From the NCBI GenBank assembly GCA_040753075.1, contig JBFMHA010000048.1, positions 1 through 28,441 on the forward strand: 28,441 nucleotides of DNA. The letters are read 5' to 3'. The translations under genes were made by a program, and so were the position numbers. Positions 27,234 to 28,441 of the stretch are shown piece after piece. The number at the start of each line of letters is the position of its first letter. Positions within the stretch are counted from its first letter, which is position 1. The stretch is from UBA6814 sp040753075 (GTDB lineage: Bacteria; Desulfobacterota; Desulfovibrionia; Desulfovibrionales; Desulfovibrionaceae). The notes beneath the pieces are model-generated. The model did not search any database and was not told where the DNA came from. It saw only the letters and a list, made by a program, of their open reading frames with translations.

Positions 27234-28103
27234 ATGGACTACGTGGGCGACATCATCCGGCCGCCGGCCGAGGCGGACTCCATCCTGCTCCAGGTGACGG
27301 TGGGCTGCTCCCACAACACGTGCGCGTTCTGCCCGGCCTACAAGGGCAAGACTTTCGCGTTCAAGGACCTGGCCCAGGTGCGCGCTGACCTTGAATGGGC
27401 CGCGGCGCGGTTGGGGGACAACCGTCGCCTGTTCCTGTGCGACGGCGACGCCTTGGTCATGCCCCAGGAGAGATTGAAGGAGATACTGTGGGCCATCCGG
27501 GAGAAGCTGCCCCAGGTGGCCCGGGTGTCCACCTACGCCAACGCCAAGAGCCTCTCCCGCAAGACTCCTGATGAACTGCGGGAACTGGCCGCCCTGGGCC
27601 TGCACACCCTGCACATGGGCCTGGAGTCCGGCCACGACTCCACCCTGGCCCGCATGAACAAGTGGGGCGACAGCGCGGCCATGCTCCGGGAGGCCAGGAA
27701 AGCCATGGGGGCGGGCCTCAAGCTCGCGGTCACGGTCCTCCTGGGCCTGGGCGGCGTCGAGCATTCGCAGGAGCACGCCGCGGCCACAGGCAGGATCCTG
27801 GCCGAGATGGCCCCGCACCAGGCCGCGGCCCTGACCCTCATGGTGGTCCCGGGCACGCCCCTGTGGGACGAGCAGCAGGCCGGCCGCTTCACCCTGCCCG
27901 ACAGCCGCGGCATGCTCGCCGAGCTGCGCACCCTGCTCACGCACGCCGCCATGCCCCGCGGCCTGTTCCTGGCCAACCACGCCTCCAACTACCTGCCGCT
28001 CAAGCTCCGCATGCCCCGCGACCGCGAAGCCGCCCTGCGCCTGCTCGACGACGCCCTGTCCGGCAAGGTCGGCCTGCGGCCCGAATGGAGCCGGGGGCTG
28101 TAG
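27234..28103 (+). CDS. Radical SAM protein of unknown function with CX4CX2C motif
   Basis: This 289-residue cytoplasmic protein has a radical SAM core. The cluster cysteines are Cys25, Cys30 and Cys33 in VGCSHNTCAFCPAYKG, a CX4CX2C spacing rather than the usual CX3CX2C. LCDGDALVMP, STYANAKS and HMGLESGHDSTLARMNKWG follow the order of SAM-binding strands seen in Elp3/HemN-like members. The C-terminal part (about 200-289) is short and shows no extra cluster cysteines. Similar proteins starting with a YIRPP-like N-terminus and a GCSHN cluster motif are widespread in anaerobes, but I do not know a proven reaction. The ATG at 27234 lacks a strong ribosome binding site. It is divergent from the sensor kinase, with 225 bases between, and is followed by the inverted-repeat element. 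Confidence 0.88.
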   Translation: MDYVGDIIRPPAEADSILLQVTVGCSHNTCAFCPAYKGKTFAFKDLAQVRADLEWAAARLGDNRRLFLCDGDALVMPQERLKEILWAIREKLPQVARVSTYANAKSLSRKTPDELRELAALGLHTLHMGLESGHDSTLARMNKWGDSAAMLREARKAMGAGLKLAVTVLLGLGGVEHSQEHAAATGRILAEMAPHQAAALTLMVVPGTPLWDEQQAGRFTLPDSRGMLAELRTLLTHAAMPRGLFLANHASNYLPLKLRMPRDREAALRLLDDALSGKVGLRPEWSRGL

Positions 28104-28106
28104 GAA

Positions 28107-28275
28107 CGGGCGGCCGGGACCGGGGGATTTCCTCGGCGGAGTGAGATGGCGGCCGCTTGCGCCGGGATGGCCGGGAGACGGCCGGCCCGGCGCAGTGTTG
28201 ATGTCCCCCTCAACGGCAATGACGGCGGCCGCCATCTTGCGGGGGAGAGGAACATCTCCCGGTCCCGGCCGCCCG
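28107..28275. repeat. 169-base nested inverted-repeat element (structured RNA or MITE-like)
   Basis: The outer arms 28107-28124 and 28258-28275 are a perfect 18-bp inverted repeat (CGGGCGGCCGGGACCGGG). Pairing continues inward through 28125-28134 / 28247-28257 with one wobble and one bulge. After an internal loop of about 10 bases, GATGGCGGCCGC (28145-28156) pairs perfectly with 28225-28236. Inside lie two hairpins: TGCGCCGGG (28158-28166) / CCCGGCGCA (28186-28194) with an inner GGCCG-GGAGA-CGGCC tip, and GTTGA (28197-28201) / TCAAC (28210-28214) with a C-rich loop. Drawn out it is a long stem with a three-way junction. It lies between the radical SAM stop and a minus-strand terminator. Neither a transposase nor target duplication is seen. 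It does not match an RNA family I recognise; strand is undecided. Confidence 0.75.
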
Positions 28276-28294
28276 GCCGTGAGCCTTACTGCAC

Positions 28295-28329
28295 CAAACA
28301 AAAGGGGCCCGCCTGGCGGCGGGCCCCTT
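28295..28329 (-). terminator. Rho-independent terminator of the right-edge membrane protein gene
   Basis: AAGGGGCCCGCC (28302-28313) and GGCGGGCCCCTT (28318-28329) form a perfect 12-bp stem with a TGGC loop. On the minus strand the stem runs into TTTTGTTTGG. It lies 22 bases beyond the stop of the gene at 28351. Confidence 0.88.
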
Positions 28330-28350
28330 CTCTTCCGTATCCGGCTGCGG

Positions 28351-28441
28351 CTAGGCCGCGGCCTCCTTCTTCACGGTGATGGCCACCTTCCAGAGGATGG
28401 TCACCACCAGCGCGCCGATGGCGTAGATGCCCAGGGAGATG
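28351..28441 (-). CDS. C-terminal fragment of a membrane protein
   Basis: Only the last 29 residues and the stop are in the window. They form one hydrophobic helix (LGIYAIGALVVTILW) followed by a short basic cytoplasmic tail, KVAITVKKEAAA. The reading frame is open to the right edge, and a strong terminator follows. The fragment is too short to name a family. Confidence 0.7.
   Translation of the reverse strand, partial: ISLGIYAIGALVVTILWKVAITVKKEAAA

Noticed and set aside
28107..28275. Identification of the nested repeat as 6S RNA, SRP RNA or tmRNA
   Set aside because: Size and a long stem recall 6S RNA, but the known conserved bubble sequences, the SRP tetraloop region and a tRNA-like end were not found.
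28146..28379. A 77-codon plus-strand frame across the inverted repeat and terminator
   Set aside because: It reads through both a hairpin element and a terminator, has no ribosome binding site, and no domain.

Overview
This window comes from a GC-rich bacterium, most likely a sulfate-reducing deltaproteobacterium of the Desulfovibrio type (Desulfobacterota). That placement is inference. It rests on high-GC codon use, a futalosine-pathway menaquinone gene (mqnE), a single-domain RRM protein, hybrid and Cys-PAS histidine kinases, and a fused two-domain amino-acid permease. No rRNA, tRNA, CRISPR array, transposase or phage gene was seen. Nearly all DNA is coding, and it reads as ordinary chromosome rather than a mobile island.

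Layout. Positions 1-3662 (minus strand) hold a polar amino-acid ABC importer: ATPase, periplasmic binding protein and fused permease, followed by the start of an asparaginase, suggesting uptake and deamidation of Asn/Gln-type substrates. Positions 3772-5216 (minus) hold a threonine-aldolase-like PLP enzyme and an RRM RNA-binding protein with a clear terminator. A 351-base intergenic region (5217-5567) has an AT-rich island, divergent promoters and a 14-base tandem direct repeat. It precedes a plus-strand quinone oxidoreductase, which converges on a double-receiver response regulator whose first receiver lacks its phosphoacceptor Asp.

Positions 7508-13968 (minus) form a tight run: Cys-PAS histidine kinase, RdgB, GlmS, a large periplasmic amidase and a cupin. 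GlmS makes glucosamine-6-phosphate for peptidoglycan and LPS, and the amidase cuts peptidoglycan. Divergent from it, 14054-19180 (plus) holds rimO, rpsA, sppA and mqnE: ribosome modification, ribosomal protein S1, membrane proteolysis and menaquinone synthesis. rpsA and sppA overlap.

A minus-strand TPR protein and a plus-strand AhpF-like disulfide reductase are divergent, and their predicted promoters overlap. Then come two sensor kinases on the minus strand that overlap by ATGA (22678-27008), neither with a DNA-binding output, and a plus-strand radical SAM protein with an unusual CX4CX2C cluster motif. The right end holds a nested inverted-repeat element (28107-28275), a terminator, and the C-terminus of a membrane protein.

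The strongest candidate for something undescribed is the 169-base nested inverted repeat at 28107-28275, which could be a structured RNA or a MITE-like element. Secondary candidates are the pseudo-receiver regulator, the overlapping promoter/operator at 20855-20901, and the tandem repeat upstream of the quinone oxidoreductase. Promoter calls were made by eye and are tentative.
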